Assembly (NCBI GenBank): GCA_019192445.1
Contig: JAHCMK010000003.1
Location: 527,229-591,228 of the forward strand
Source: Oceanococcus sp. HetDA_MAG_MS8
GTDB taxonomy: Bacteria; Pseudomonadota; Gammaproteobacteria; Nevskiales; Oceanococcaceae
DNA: 64,000 bases
Direction: 5' to 3'
The notes below the pieces were generated by a model. It saw only the letters and a list, made by a program, of their open reading frames with translations, was not told where the DNA came from and searched no databases. A program made the translations under genes and the position numbers. Within the stretch, counting starts at the first letter, position 1. Each line of letters begins with the position of its first letter. Below are positions 8,377 through 18,275 of the stretch, in pieces.

Positions 8377-9288
8377 ATGGATCGAATTGACAGCCTGCGG
8401 GCCTTTGTCCAGGTGGTTGATCGCGGCGGCTTCGCAGCGGCGGCTCGAGAAATGGGGCTGTCGCGTTCGGCGGTCAACAAAGCGGTGGTGGCCCTGGAAG
8501 AGGAGCTTGGTACGCAGCTGCTCACCCGGAGTACCCGGCGGGTTGTCCCTACGGACGTTGGTTTGGCTTTTTATGATCGCGCACAGGTGCTCTTGAACGA
8601 TTTCGATGAGTCTTTTGCGTCCATCCGGGAGCGCTCTTCCACGCCGCAGGGCACCTTACGCATTAATGCCCCCATGTCATTTTCAACCTCCCATCTCTCC
8701 GGAATCGTGGTCGAGTTCATGGAGAGGTATCCCCAGGTTCACGTGGAACTCAGCCTGAATGACCGCTTCGTGGACCCTATCGAAGAAGGTTTTGATGTCA
8801 CGGTGCGGGTTGGGGCTCCACGCGTGAGCACCAGTTTAATTTCGCGCGATGTGGCTCTCGCCAAGCGAATCTTGTGTGCCGCTCCGGGGTATCTACAGCG
8901 ATATGGGGCACCGACCACTCCCGCTGAGCTTAAACATCATCGGTGCCTGCACTATGGCTATCAGGCCAGTGGTAGCCAATGGCGCTTGTACCGCGCCGGA
9001 GAGGAGCGGGTGGCCACCATTTCGTGTGTGATGTGGGCCAATAACGGCGAAATGCTTAGGGACGCCGCCATTGGCGAGCAAGGAATTGTCCTGCTGCCAA
9101 CTTTCGTGGTCAGCAAGGCCCTGGCGCAAGGAGAGTTGGTACGTCTTATGCCGGACTATGAGGCCAGTGCATTGACGGTCAGCGCTTTGTATCCCCGGCA
9201 TCGACACTTATCGCCCAAAGTCCGTTTGTTCGTGGATTTGCTTGCGCAGCGCTTAGCCAAGCACGCAGGAGGGGCTTTCGAGGTCTAG
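8377..9288 (+). CDS. LysR-family transcriptional regulator
   Basis: 303 residues, the usual family length. The N-terminal winged helix-turn-helix is clear (MDRIDSLRAFVQVVDRGGFA, then AAREMGLSRSAVNKAVVALE). It is followed by a linker helix and a periplasmic-binding-protein-like effector domain, including LRINAPMSFSTSHL and the typical C-terminal GIVLLPTFVV strand. It belongs to the CrgA/YafC-like subgroup by its N-terminal IDSLRAFV. It is divergently transcribed from the exported hydrolase pair and most likely controls that pair and itself through the box at 8317-8331. The inducer is unknown. Confidence 0.93.
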   Translation: MDRIDSLRAFVQVVDRGGFAAAAREMGLSRSAVNKAVVALEEELGTQLLTRSTRRVVPTDVGLAFYDRAQVLLNDFDESFASIRERSSTPQGTLRINAPMSFSTSHLSGIVVEFMERYPQVHVELSLNDRFVDPIEEGFDVTVRVGAPRVSTSLISRDVALAKRILCAAPGYLQRYGAPTTPAELKHHRCLHYGYQASGSQWRLYRAGEERVATISCVMWANNGEMLRDAAIGEQGIVLLPTFVVSKALAQGELVRLMPDYEASALTVSALYPRHRHLSPKVRLFVDLLAQRLAKHAGGAFEV

Positions 9289-9388
9289 CTGGGATGGGCC
9301 AGACATAAAATCGCCACGGACGCTCTCCCGGCGCAATCCTGCTGGGCCCTCGGCGTTTGGACGGCGGCCCTGGGAATGGAGTCTGCAA

Positions 9389-9419
9389 AGAAAAAGCCGG
9401 CGGATGATCCGCCGGCTTT
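9389..9419 (-). terminator. Rho-independent terminator after the first propeller gene
   Basis: AAAGCCGGCGGA (9393-9404) and TCCGCCGGCTTT (9408-9419) form a 12-bp perfect stem with a TGA loop. On the minus strand a T-rich tail (TTTTTCTTT) follows. It lies 26 bases after the stop of the 9445-12363 gene; the LysR gene reads into it from the other side. Confidence 0.85.
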
Positions 9420-9444
9420 GGACTGTGTGTGCTTGGGACCGCGA

Positions 9445-12363
9445 CTAACGGCGCGCGCGCCGCCGCAATCCGAATAGGGCCAGCAGGGCCAAGCCAGCAA
9501 AGCCAATCGCGCCACCCTTTGCGGAGCGGGCGAGTCGGTTGGCTTGACGGGCCTCTTCCAGTGGGTCGCGCAGCATACGGGCATCGGCCGGGAACTCGTA
9601 GGTCCAGATGTGGCGGCCATACAGTGACGCGAAGAGCTTGTTGGGGTTGCCAGGTTGCAGTTTGATCTGGCTCACCGGCGCCTTGGGCAAACCTTCGCCG
9701 AGCGGGGCCCAGTTGCTGCCCTGAAGATCGCTGCTGATGAATACGCCAAAGTCCGTGGCGACCAGCAACTGCTGGTCACGCTGCAGGATGTAGTTCACCG
9801 GCACCTTGGGCAAATTGCCTTGGATGCTCACAAAGCTTTCGCCGGCGTCGGTGGACATGAAGAGATTGCCGGCATCTACTTGCGGATCTTCTGGGTTTTG
9901 GTCGCCAAACACGCCGGGCCCCCGCATTTCCGAGTCGTAGCCATGCAGGCCGATATAGACCGTGAAGGGGTCATCATGGTTGATCTCCACGGCTCCGATG
10001 AAACGGTTGGGTAGACCCGCCGCGGTGGCATCGTGCCAGCCGTTAGGAGTTCCGGCCTGCGGCGGCTGACGACCGCCCACATTGGTGGCGATCTTGTTCT
10101 GGAAGCCCGTGTCATTGGTGGTGACCCCGCAGTCACCACAGGCGCCCACATAGATGGCATCGCCATGTACGTCGCCGAAACGGGCGGTAAACAGCACTTC
10201 GGTGCGTGGGTTCACACCCAGCCTGTATACCTCGTTCCAGGTTCCACTGGTCACGTTGGGGGCATCCAAGGTTTCAAACACTTGGTTGGCCAAGGTAATC
10301 ATGTGGTTGGAGTCCAGCGGGTCCATGGAGAACCAGTTGGCGAAGTTCACCCGGGCATAGGGTGGGTCGATGAAGGTGGCGCTGGCGCCGCGATCGGTGG
10401 TGCGGCGCAGGCCACCGTTCTGGGTTTCCGTGTAAGCAATATCGGAATTGTCCGGGTCCACTTCGGCGTAAAAGCCGTCGGCACCAAAATCCATAAAGGA
10501 GAAGCCGGTGTCGGGCTCGATGTGACCGGAGCCGTTGTCCTGAAGGCCAAACCAAACGGTGCCATCTTTGGCCACAGCGTGCCCGTAAGGCAGCAGCGTG
10601 TAAAAGCCGTCATTGGCACCGAGGCCCCAGCCTTGTTGGTTCAGCGGGGCGCCAGGCAGGGCGCACTGCCGGTTGACACCGCCGTCATGACCGACGAACA
10701 GGCAGACACCGCCGTCGCCAGTGGGCACCCAAACGCCGTCATGCTGGTCGGGATGAACGGTGAGATCTGCCCCCGTGGCTGAGAAGTAGTAGGAAATATT
10801 TTGGAAGTCCTGCGGGGACTGAGCCTGCAAGATACCGTTCAAAGGCTGCTCAACAAGGTTTTGGAACAGCTCCTCGAAGCCGTAAACCATCCGTGTAGGA
10901 ATGCCCAATACCGGTACCGCGCGAGTGGGGTCTGGGCGAACCCACATGTTGAACCAGGCCTGTAGGCCGGGTGGAATCAGAGCCGTGAAGGGGCCTGGTA
11001 CTGAAGAAAGCTCCAACTGATCGGCCATGCGAATCCAATTACTGCCGAAGTCTGAGCTGACGTAGATACCGTTTGATAGACCGCCTAGGGGCGATTCGGG
11101 CAGGATCAGGCTGATCGGAGCGTCGAGAGGATAGCTCTCCCCCTGCAGGAGCTTGGCGTCCTGCACGATGGCGTAAACGTAATCATGGTCCTGCAAGGGG
11201 CCACTCGCTACGCCCATTTCAATCCGGCCAATGCGTTCTTGCTCGGCAAAGCCCATACCGGTGAGCGGGTCCACCGTAGGCAGGTCCAGCCGCTCAAAGC
11301 TGCCCACTTGGCCGGTTCCGGAGCGGTACAAACCGTTGGAGGGCGATTTCGGGGTGACGCCATCGGGGTAGAACTGGCTCCCGGCACGCCAGCCCACAGC
11401 GGCCAAGACCGGGCAGCCGGTATTCCGGCAAACGAAATCGTTCACACCTCCCGGTGCTTTTACCACTACGTCGGAAACCACATTGGCCAGGGCGCAGGGG
11501 GTGCTGCGGTCGATATTGCCGGCGCACTCTGGCGTCGTGGGTAAGGCCACATTGGTGAAGCTGCGGCCGGCATCTTCGGAGCGATAGAGGCCCACGCTTG
11601 AGGCAATGTACAAAATGTTGGGGTTGCCAGGGTCGGTGGCCGTATTGAACACCAGTACGTCATCCGGGAAGCCCTCAGAGCGGGTCCAGGTGAGGCCCAG
11701 ATCATTACTCCAGAAAGCGCCGAGGCCGGCGAAAGCACCGGTGCTCATGGTGGAATCACCACCGGCGGAGACGATGGTGCCGCCGCCTGCGGGGGTCCAG
11801 ATCACGCCGCCATTGGTTTGCGTAGGCAGGTTGTCGCCGATGCTCACCCAGTAATCGCCCAGCGTGCGAACATCGCCATCGCGGGCTTCGCTCATCCAGA
11901 TGCCGCCGCTGCCGGGGGCAGCAAACAAGCGCTTAGCAACTGGGTCATAGGCCAGTTCGTCCACGCGACCGGCGTATTTGAGTAGGTTGGTGTCTGGCAG
12001 TGGAGCGGCGCCCAGGGTTTGTGCCAAGCCGCTGGCAATCAAAGGGCCCACGCCATACTGCTGCCAACGTCCACCCGTGCCTCTCACCAGCGATTTTTGC
12101 GCTTCCAGGGCTTGGGTTTGCTCGTAGGCTTTGAGCTTGGCTCCGGGCGGCGGGAAGTTGGCTTCGCCAGCGCGGGCATCAAACCGCTGCATTTTTTCGA
12201 GCGGGTTTTCTGCCTCGCCCTCCATTTCATATTCGGAGTAGCTTGCGCCCTCGCAGAGGCGGCCGCCGCCGCTGCAGTCTAGCGTTTGCTGGTGCCAGTA
12301 GAGGATGCTGCCAACTACAGACAGCACGCCGAAGCCAGCCAAGCTGGCAATGGATGTTTTCAC
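9445..12363 (-). CDS. Secreted beta-propeller (BNR/sortilin-like) protein with GlyGly-CTERM-like tail, copy A
   Basis: 972 residues starting at a GTG (12363) with GGAG 7 bases upstream. An N-terminal hydrophobic segment (residues 5-22) is followed by the motif LDCSGGGRLC, also present in copy B. The body is a series of BNR/Asp-box type propeller repeats such as SNDLGLTWTRS, SEDAGRSFTNV, SSDFGSNWIRM, STDAGESFVSI and SSDLQGSNWAPL, as in sortilin/xyloglucanase-like propellers; no catalytic residues can be assigned. The C-terminus has SAKGGAIGFAGLALLALF followed by GLRRRARR: a Gly-Gly pair, one hydrophobic helix and an arginine cluster. That is the layout of the GlyGly-CTERM signal processed by rhombosortase in type II-secreting Gammaproteobacteria. 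No rhombosortase gene is in the window. Copy B next door is closely similar along its whole length. Confidence 0.78.
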   Translation of the reverse strand: MKTSIASLAGFGVLSVVGSILYWHQQTLDCSGGGRLCEGASYSEYEMEGEAENPLEKMQRFDARAGEANFPPPGAKLKAYEQTQALEAQKSLVRGTGGRWQQYGVGPLIASGLAQTLGAAPLPDTNLLKYAGRVDELAYDPVAKRLFAAPGSGGIWMSEARDGDVRTLGDYWVSIGDNLPTQTNGGVIWTPAGGGTIVSAGGDSTMSTGAFAGLGAFWSNDLGLTWTRSEGFPDDVLVFNTATDPGNPNILYIASSVGLYRSEDAGRSFTNVALPTTPECAGNIDRSTPCALANVVSDVVVKAPGGVNDFVCRNTGCPVLAAVGWRAGSQFYPDGVTPKSPSNGLYRSGTGQVGSFERLDLPTVDPLTGMGFAEQERIGRIEMGVASGPLQDHDYVYAIVQDAKLLQGESYPLDAPISLILPESPLGGLSNGIYVSSDFGSNWIRMADQLELSSVPGPFTALIPPGLQAWFNMWVRPDPTRAVPVLGIPTRMVYGFEELFQNLVEQPLNGILQAQSPQDFQNISYYFSATGADLTVHPDQHDGVWVPTGDGGVCLFVGHDGGVNRQCALPGAPLNQQGWGLGANDGFYTLLPYGHAVAKDGTVWFGLQDNGSGHIEPDTGFSFMDFGADGFYAEVDPDNSDIAYTETQNGGLRRTTDRGASATFIDPPYARVNFANWFSMDPLDSNHMITLANQVFETLDAPNVTSGTWNEVYRLGVNPRTEVLFTARFGDVHGDAIYVGACGDCGVTTNDTGFQNKIATNVGGRQPPQAGTPNGWHDATAAGLPNRFIGAVEINHDDPFTVYIGLHGYDSEMRGPGVFGDQNPEDPQVDAGNLFMSTDAGESFVSIQGNLPKVPVNYILQRDQQLLVATDFGVFISSDLQGSNWAPLGEGLPKAPVSQIKLQPGNPNKLFASLYGRHIWTYEFPADARMLRDPLEEARQANRLARSAKGGAIGFAGLALLALFGLRRRARR

Positions 12364-12488
12364 GGGGGATCTCCATCACGGCGTAATGCCGCGGGTCAAG
12401 GTTCTCCCTTAAAGCCTACTTTCAGTGGGCTCATGCTGGCCAGCTATCTAAGCCGCATTAAGCGTCGAAAAATCTTTGTGCTTTAGTC

Positions 12489-12520
12489 AAAAAAAACCGG
12501 CGACACAGGGTCGCCGGTTT
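12489..12520 (-). terminator. Rho-independent terminator after the second propeller gene
   Basis: AAACCGGCGA (12494-12503) and TCGCCGGTTT (12511-12520) form a 10-bp stem with a 7-base loop. On the minus strand it ends in eight T (12489-12496). It separates the two tandem propeller genes, so each is probably transcribed on its own. Confidence 0.85.
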
Positions 12521-12565
12521 GAGAGGAATGACGATGGACGCCGCCGGGGCGGGCGTCATCGACGA

Positions 12566-15460
12566 TTAGGCAGAGCGTCGACGTCCGCCTAGAATCATGA
12601 GCACTAGGAGACCCATGAGGCTCAAGGCGCCGCCTTTGGCGGAGCCCAAGGCCCGGGACTGGCGAGCCTGCTCGAGCGGGTCAACGCTCAGACGCGCCTC
12701 TGCGGGGAACTCATAGGTCCACACATGGCGGCCGAAAGTCGACGCAAACAGCATGTTGGGGTTGCCCGGCTGCTGCTTGATTTGGGTAACCGGCACGTTG
12801 GGTAGACCACTGCCCAGAGGAGCCCAGCTGGAGCCATCCAAATCGCTGCTGATGTAGGCGCCGAAGTCGGTGGCGGCAATGAGCTGCCCATCACGCTGCA
12901 AGATGTAGTTCACGGGCACCTTCGGCAGATTGCCTTGAATGCTCACGAAGGTTTCGCCGGCGTCGATGGATTTAAAGATGTTGCCGGCATCTACCTGTGG
13001 GTCTTCCGGGTTTTGGTCGCCGAAGGTGTTCGGGCCACGCAAGCCGGAGGAGTAACCATGCAGACCCACGTACACGGTGTTGGGATCGTTGTGGTCAATC
13101 TCCAAGGCGCCAATGAAGCGGTTCGGAAGACCGGCAGCACTGGCGTCGTGCCAGCCTTGGGTGGTGCCGGCCTTGGGGGGCTGACGACCGCCCACATTGG
13201 TGGCGAGTTTGTTTTGGAAGCCGGTGTCATTACTGGTAACACCACAGTCACCGCAAGCCCCCACGTAAATGGCATCGCCGTGCACATCGCCTACATTGGC
13301 GGTGAACAACACTTCGGTGCGTGGGTTCACACCAAGTCGATAGACCTCATTCCAGGTGCCACTGGTCACATTGGGCGCATCCAGGGTTTCGAACACCTGG
13401 TTGGCCGTGGTGATCATGTGCTTGGAGTCCAGTGGGTCCATGGAGAACCAGTTGGCGAAGTTCACCCGTGCATAGGGCGGGGCGATGGTCGTTGCACTGG
13501 CGCCGCGATTGGTGGTGCGACGCAGGCCGCCGTTCTGTGACTCGGTGTAAGCGATATCGGAGTTGTCCGGGTCGACTTCGGCATAGAAACCGTCAGCGCC
13601 AAAATCCATGAAGGACACGCCGGTGTCGGGCTCAATATGGCCGGAGCCATTGTCTTGCAGACCGAACCAAACGGTACCGTCTTTGGCCACAGCCAGGCCG
13701 TAGGGCAGCAGGGTGTAGAAGCCATCATTGGCGCCACGTCCCCAGCCGAGCTGGGTGAGGGGCTGGCCTGGCAGAGCGCATTGGCGGTTCACGCCGCCAT
13801 CATGCCCCACAAACAAGCAAACGCCGCCATCACCGGTAGGAATCCACAAGCCCGCGTGCTGATCCGGGTGCACAGTACGATCAGCGCCGGTGGCCGAGAA
13901 GTAGTACGCCATGTTTTGGAAGTCTTGCGGGTTCGCCGCCTGCAGCGTGCCATTCAGCGGCACGTCAACCGGGTTCTGGAAGAGCTCTTCCAGGCCGAAG
14001 GCTAAGCGGGTGGGAATGCCAAGGCCAGGAACGGCGCGGGTGGGGTCCGGCTTGATCCATTGGTTGTACCAAGATTGCCCACCCGGTGCGATCAGGGCCG
14101 CAAAGGGGCCAGGAATGGTGCCTAGTTCAACTTGATCGGCCATGCGGATCCAGCTGTCGCCAAAATCCGGGCTCATGTACATGCCGTTGATGTTGGTGGA
14201 GACCGGCGAGTCACCCAGGATAATGTCCAAGGGCGGATCGAGCGGGTAGCTGCCGCCATTGAGGAGCACCGCATCCTGAACCATCAAGTACACATAGTTA
14301 TGGTCTTGCAGCGGGCCATTTGCCACGCCCATTTCGATGCGGCCAATTCGGTCTTGTGGGGCAAAGCCTGCGCCGGTAATGGGGTCGACATCCGGTGGGG
14401 TGAGCTTTTCAAAGCTGCCGACCGCGCCAGTCTCTGAGCGATACAGCCCATTGTTGGGCGACTGCGGCGTGACGCCATCGGGGTAGGGGCCGTTGCCACC
14501 ACGCCAGCCCACAGCGGCAATCACGGGGCAACCTGTATTTCGGCAAACAAAGTTATCGACGCCACCCGGAGCTTTGACGATGACATCGGAAACAACATTA
14601 GCCAGGTTGCAAGCACTGCTGCGGTCGATATTGCCGGCGCATTCAGGCGTAGTGGGCAAAGCGACATTGCGGAAGCTGCGCCCGGCATCGTCTGAGCGGT
14701 ACAGCCCCAGGCTGGAGGCGATGTAAAGAATGTTGGGGTTGCCAGGATCGGCTTCGGTATTGAAGACCAAAGCGTCGTCCGGGAAGCCCTTGGAGCGTGT
14801 CCAGGTGAGGCCCAGGTCGGTGGTGTAGTACGCGCCGATGCCATGGTAGGCACCGGTGCTCATGACCGAGTCGCCACCTGCACTAATCAGGGTGCCACCG
14901 CCGCCAGAGGTCCAGAGAACACCGCCGTTGGCTTGGGAGGGAAGGCTGTCACCCACGCTCACCCAGTAGTCACCAATGGTGCGTACGTCACCATTCACGG
15001 CTTCGCTCATCCAGATGCCGCCGGTGCCGGGAGCAGCAAAGAGGCGTTTGTTGGTGGCGTCGTAGGCGAAATCGTCAACCCGGCCGGCGTAGGCCAGCAG
15101 GTTGGTGTCGGGCAAGGGGGCCAGCCCGATGGTTTGGGCTAGGCCGCTGGCAATGAGCGGACCCACGCCATATTGCTGCCATTGTCCATCCGCGCCGCGC
15201 ACGATCGCTTTGGCGGGCTGCAGGGCTTGCTTGGCTTCAAAAGCGTTGCGCAGTGCGCCGGGCGGTGGAAAGTTATGGGCTTTGGCGCGGTCATCAATCA
15301 GCGCCATTTTTTCTTCGGGCGTGCGCTCGTCTTGCACCTGTGTGGTGCACAGCCGGCCGCCGCCGCTGCAATCTAAGGGGGATTCAGTTGTGATCAGCCA
15401 GGCCGCAGACGCGACCAATGCCGCACTGCCGACCGCGAGGCCGAGTACGGTACGTTGCAT
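12566..15460 (-). CDS. Secreted beta-propeller (BNR/sortilin-like) protein with GlyGly-CTERM-like tail, copy B
   Basis: 964 residues from the ATG at 15460, preferred because GGAG lies 6 bases upstream; a TTG at 15472 also opens the frame. It has the same plan as copy A: N-terminal hydrophobic segment, LDCSGGGRLC, Asp-box-type repeats (TTDLGLTWTRS, SDDAGRSFRNV, SPDFGDSWIRM, SIDAGETFVSI), and the tail SAKGGALSLMGLLVLMILGG followed by RRRSA. Long stretches are identical between the copies, for example LFVGHDGGVNRQCALPG and FADWFS-like regions around NFANWFSMDPLDS. The N-terminal 60 residues and the tail differ most. The function is unknown. Cell-surface anchoring or release after rhombosortase cleavage is inferred from the tail. 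Confidence 0.78.
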   Translation of the reverse strand: MQRTVLGLAVGSAALVASAAWLITTESPLDCSGGGRLCTTQVQDERTPEEKMALIDDRAKAHNFPPPGALRNAFEAKQALQPAKAIVRGADGQWQQYGVGPLIASGLAQTIGLAPLPDTNLLAYAGRVDDFAYDATNKRLFAAPGTGGIWMSEAVNGDVRTIGDYWVSVGDSLPSQANGGVLWTSGGGGTLISAGGDSVMSTGAYHGIGAYYTTDLGLTWTRSKGFPDDALVFNTEADPGNPNILYIASSLGLYRSDDAGRSFRNVALPTTPECAGNIDRSSACNLANVVSDVIVKAPGGVDNFVCRNTGCPVIAAVGWRGGNGPYPDGVTPQSPNNGLYRSETGAVGSFEKLTPPDVDPITGAGFAPQDRIGRIEMGVANGPLQDHNYVYLMVQDAVLLNGGSYPLDPPLDIILGDSPVSTNINGMYMSPDFGDSWIRMADQVELGTIPGPFAALIAPGGQSWYNQWIKPDPTRAVPGLGIPTRLAFGLEELFQNPVDVPLNGTLQAANPQDFQNMAYYFSATGADRTVHPDQHAGLWIPTGDGGVCLFVGHDGGVNRQCALPGQPLTQLGWGRGANDGFYTLLPYGLAVAKDGTVWFGLQDNGSGHIEPDTGVSFMDFGADGFYAEVDPDNSDIAYTESQNGGLRRTTNRGASATTIAPPYARVNFANWFSMDPLDSKHMITTANQVFETLDAPNVTSGTWNEVYRLGVNPRTEVLFTANVGDVHGDAIYVGACGDCGVTSNDTGFQNKLATNVGGRQPPKAGTTQGWHDASAAGLPNRFIGALEIDHNDPNTVYVGLHGYSSGLRGPNTFGDQNPEDPQVDAGNIFKSIDAGETFVSIQGNLPKVPVNYILQRDGQLIAATDFGAYISSDLDGSSWAPLGSGLPNVPVTQIKQQPGNPNMLFASTFGRHVWTYEFPAEARLSVDPLEQARQSRALGSAKGGALSLMGLLVLMILGGRRRSA

Positions 15461-15677
15461 GTTGTTCTCCAATCGTTGGCGTAAAGCCAGGTTCCAAGGC
15501 GGTGGAGCTTAGCCGCTCTTATTACGGAGGGCTAGGCAGTGCGACATATTTGCTAATGACGCCGCGTTGCAGGCAGCGTGTCGCAGGCGTCGATCGCGAA
15601 GCAATATCTAGGCCGATTCTGGTCGAGGCTAAGTGCTACTATTCGACTCTTATATTTGTTGCAAAAAAGTCTGCCTG

Positions 15678-18275
15678 ATGAGCGATTTCGCCAAGGAAGT
15701 GTTGCCGATCAATCTCGAAGACGAGATGCGGCGCTCCTACCTGGATTACGCCATGAGCGTAATTGTTGGTCGCGCCCTGCCGGATGTGCGCGATGGACTC
15801 AAACCCGTACACCGCCGTGTGCTGTACGCCATGCGCGAGTTGGGCAACGACTACAACAAGGCCTACAAGAAGTCGGCCCGTATCGTGGGTGACGTGATCG
15901 GTAAGTACCACCCGCATGGTGACTCTGCGGTGTACGACACCATTGTGCGTATGGCGCAGGATTTCTCCCTGCGTTACATGTTGGTCGACGGCCAAGGTAA
16001 CTTCGGCTCCGTCGATGGCGACTCTGCCGCAGCGATGCGTTACACCGAAGTGCGCATGAGCAAGCTCGCCCATGAGCTGCTAGCGGACATTGATAAGAGC
16101 ACGGTTAATTTCATCCCCAACTACGATGAAACCGAGTCCGAACCAGAGGTGCTACCGACGCGGGTGCCGAACCTGTTGGTGAATGGCTCCGCCGGGATTG
16201 CGGTGGGCATGGCAACCAACATTCCTCCGCATAATTTGGGTGAGGTGGTCGATGCTCTGCTGTACCTGCAAGCGCATCCGCAGGCCAGCATTGACGAGCT
16301 CATGGAATGCCTGCCCGCTCCAGATTTTCCGACGGGTGCCATCATTAATGGCACCTCCGGCATTGTTCAGGCCTACCGCACCGGGCGTGGCCGGGTAAAG
16401 CTGCGCGCACGCACCGAAATTGAGGAGCACGCCAACGGGCGCGAATCCATTTTGGTGACGGAGCTGCCTTATCAGGTGAATAAAGCCAAGTTGGTCAAAG
16501 ACATTGCCACCTTGGCTAAAGACAAGAAGATTGAGGGCATCTCCGAAGTTCGCGATGAGTCCGACAAAGATGGCTACCGAGTCGTTGTCGACCTGAAGCG
16601 GGGCGAGAATGCCGAGGTTGTGCTGAATAACCTCTTCCAGCAAACCCAAATGCAAACGGTATTTGGGATCAACATGGTGGCTCTGGACCGGGGTCAGCCG
16701 CGGCAGATGAACCTGAAAGACATGCTTGAGGCCTTCCTCATGCACCGTCGCGAGGTTGTCACTCGGCGCACACGGTATTTGCTGGCCAAGGCTCGTGATC
16801 GGGCGCATGTTTTGGAGGGTCTCACGGTCGCTCTGGCGAACATCGACCCCATTATCGCTTTGATCAAGCAGTCGCCTAGCCCCGCAGAGGCTAAGGCAGC
16901 TCTGTGCGCCCAGCGCTGGGCGCCAGGCTCGGTGATGGACCTGATTGAGCGGGCCCGCGCCCAGGCTGAAGACAACGACCAAGAGCGGATCACCGACGAG
17001 GGCTATTTGCTCTCGGAGGTTCAAGCGCAAGCTATTTTGGATTTGCGTCTGCACCGCCTGACCGGCTTAGAGCAAGACAAGATCAAAGAGGAATTCAACG
17101 AGCTGCTGGATCAGATCGGTGAGTATCTGGACATCTTGAATCGTCGCGAGCGTTTGTTGGAGGTTATCCACGAAGAGCTGGTCGAGCTTAAAGAGGCCTT
17201 TAACGACCCTCGCCGCTCCGAAATTACCGCGGCGGTCGATGACTTTGAAGACGAGGACCTCATTCCGCCTCAGGACATGGTGGTTACCATGTCCCACAAA
17301 GGCTATGTTAAAGCGCAGCCTTTAGATGTGTACCAAGCCCAGCGTCGGGGCGGGGTGGGTCGCTCTGCGGCGAAGACCCGCGACGAAGATTTTGTGGATA
17401 AGTTTTGGGTCACCCACACGCACCACTGGTTGTTGTGCTTCTCCTCTCTGGGCAAGGTGTACTGGCTGCGGGTATTTAAGCTGCCCACGGGGGGGCGCGA
17501 CTCCAAGGGGCGCCCCATCGTGAATCTGCTGCCCCTAGCAGACGAAGAGCGAATCACCCAGGTCTTGCCGGTCAAAGACTTTGATGCTGGCGATTTCGTC
17601 GTCATGTGCACTCGCTTGGGTACCATCAAGAAGGTGCCTTTGGAGCAGTTCTCCCGGCCGCGGAGTGTGGGGCTGATCGCTTTGGACCTGCGCGTGGACG
17701 ACGAGCTGGTGTCGGTGGATCTCACCAACGGGGACCGCAACATCATGCTGTTCACCCATGAAGGGCGGGTTGTGCGTTTCCATGAGGCCGCCGTTCGGGC
17801 GATGGGACGCACGGCCTTTGGTGTGCGCGGCATTAAACTGGCCGAAGGCGACCGTGTGATTTCGTTGGTGGTGGATCATGGCGAACCCATCCTCACGGTC
17901 AGTGAGAACGGCTACGGTAAGCGCACCCCCATTGATGACTACCCGCTGAAGAGCCGCGGTACCATGGGCGTGCTGTCGATGAAGCGTACTGAGCGCACCG
18001 GCAAAGTTGTTGCCGCCATTCCTGTGGAAGACGGCGACCATGTGATGCTCATCGCGGCTGCGGGCCAGTTGGTGCGTACCGAAGTCAGCCAAATTTCTAC
18101 TTTGAGCCGGAATACTCAAGGTGTGCGGCTGATTAACTTGCGGGATACGCACTTGGTGGCAGTGGACCGCATCCGTGCCGAGCTTATTACTGAAGATGAT
18201 CAGGCAGCTGCAGAGGTGCCGGTCGACACCGCAACTGATACCGAGCAGACCCCCGATAAGGACGAGGACGCATGA
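15678..18275 (+). CDS. gyrA: DNA gyrase subunit A
   Basis: 865 residues, close to the 875 of E. coli GyrA. The breakage-reunion domain begins at once ([20 protein letters not shown]), with the catalytic Tyr122 in [10 protein letters not shown]. The quinolone-determining region reads [14 protein letters not shown] with Ser83 and Asp87 in E. coli numbering, the susceptible wild-type form. The C-terminal DNA-wrapping propeller includes the GyrA box QRRGGVG. With GyrB it introduces negative supercoils. The ATG at 15678 starts the conserved N-terminus; no good ribosome site precedes it (CTGCCTG). The stop overlaps the serC start by 4 bases. Confidence 0.97.
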   Translation: MSDFAKEVLPINLEDEMRRSYLDYAMSVIVGRALPDVRDGLKPVHRRVLYAMRELGNDYNKAYKKSARIVGDVIGKYHPHGDSAVYDTIVRMAQDFSLRYMLVDGQGNFGSVDGDSAAAMRYTEVRMSKLAHELLADIDKSTVNFIPNYDETESEPEVLPTRVPNLLVNGSAGIAVGMATNIPPHNLGEVVDALLYLQAHPQASIDELMECLPAPDFPTGAIINGTSGIVQAYRTGRGRVKLRARTEIEEHANGRESILVTELPYQVNKAKLVKDIATLAKDKKIEGISEVRDESDKDGYRVVVDLKRGENAEVVLNNLFQQTQMQTVFGINMVALDRGQPRQMNLKDMLEAFLMHRREVVTRRTRYLLAKARDRAHVLEGLTVALANIDPIIALIKQSPSPAEAKAALCAQRWAPGSVMDLIERARAQAEDNDQERITDEGYLLSEVQAQAILDLRLHRLTGLEQDKIKEEFNELLDQIGEYLDILNRRERLLEVIHEELVELKEAFNDPRRSEITAAVDDFEDEDLIPPQDMVVTMSHKGYVKAQPLDVYQAQRRGGVGRSAAKTRDEDFVDKFWVTHTHHWLLCFSSLGKVYWLRVFKLPTGGRDSKGRPIVNLLPLADEERITQVLPVKDFDAGDFVVMCTRLGTIKKVPLEQFSRPRSVGLIALDLRVDDELVSVDLTNGDRNIMLFTHEGRVVRFHEAAVRAMGRTAFGVRGIKLAEGDRVISLVVDHGEPILTVSENGYGKRTPIDDYPLKSRGTMGVLSMKRTERTGKVVAAIPVEDGDHVMLIAAAGQLVRTEVSQISTLSRNTQGVRLINLRDTHLVAVDRIRAELITEDDQAAAEVPVDTATDTEQTPDKDEDA

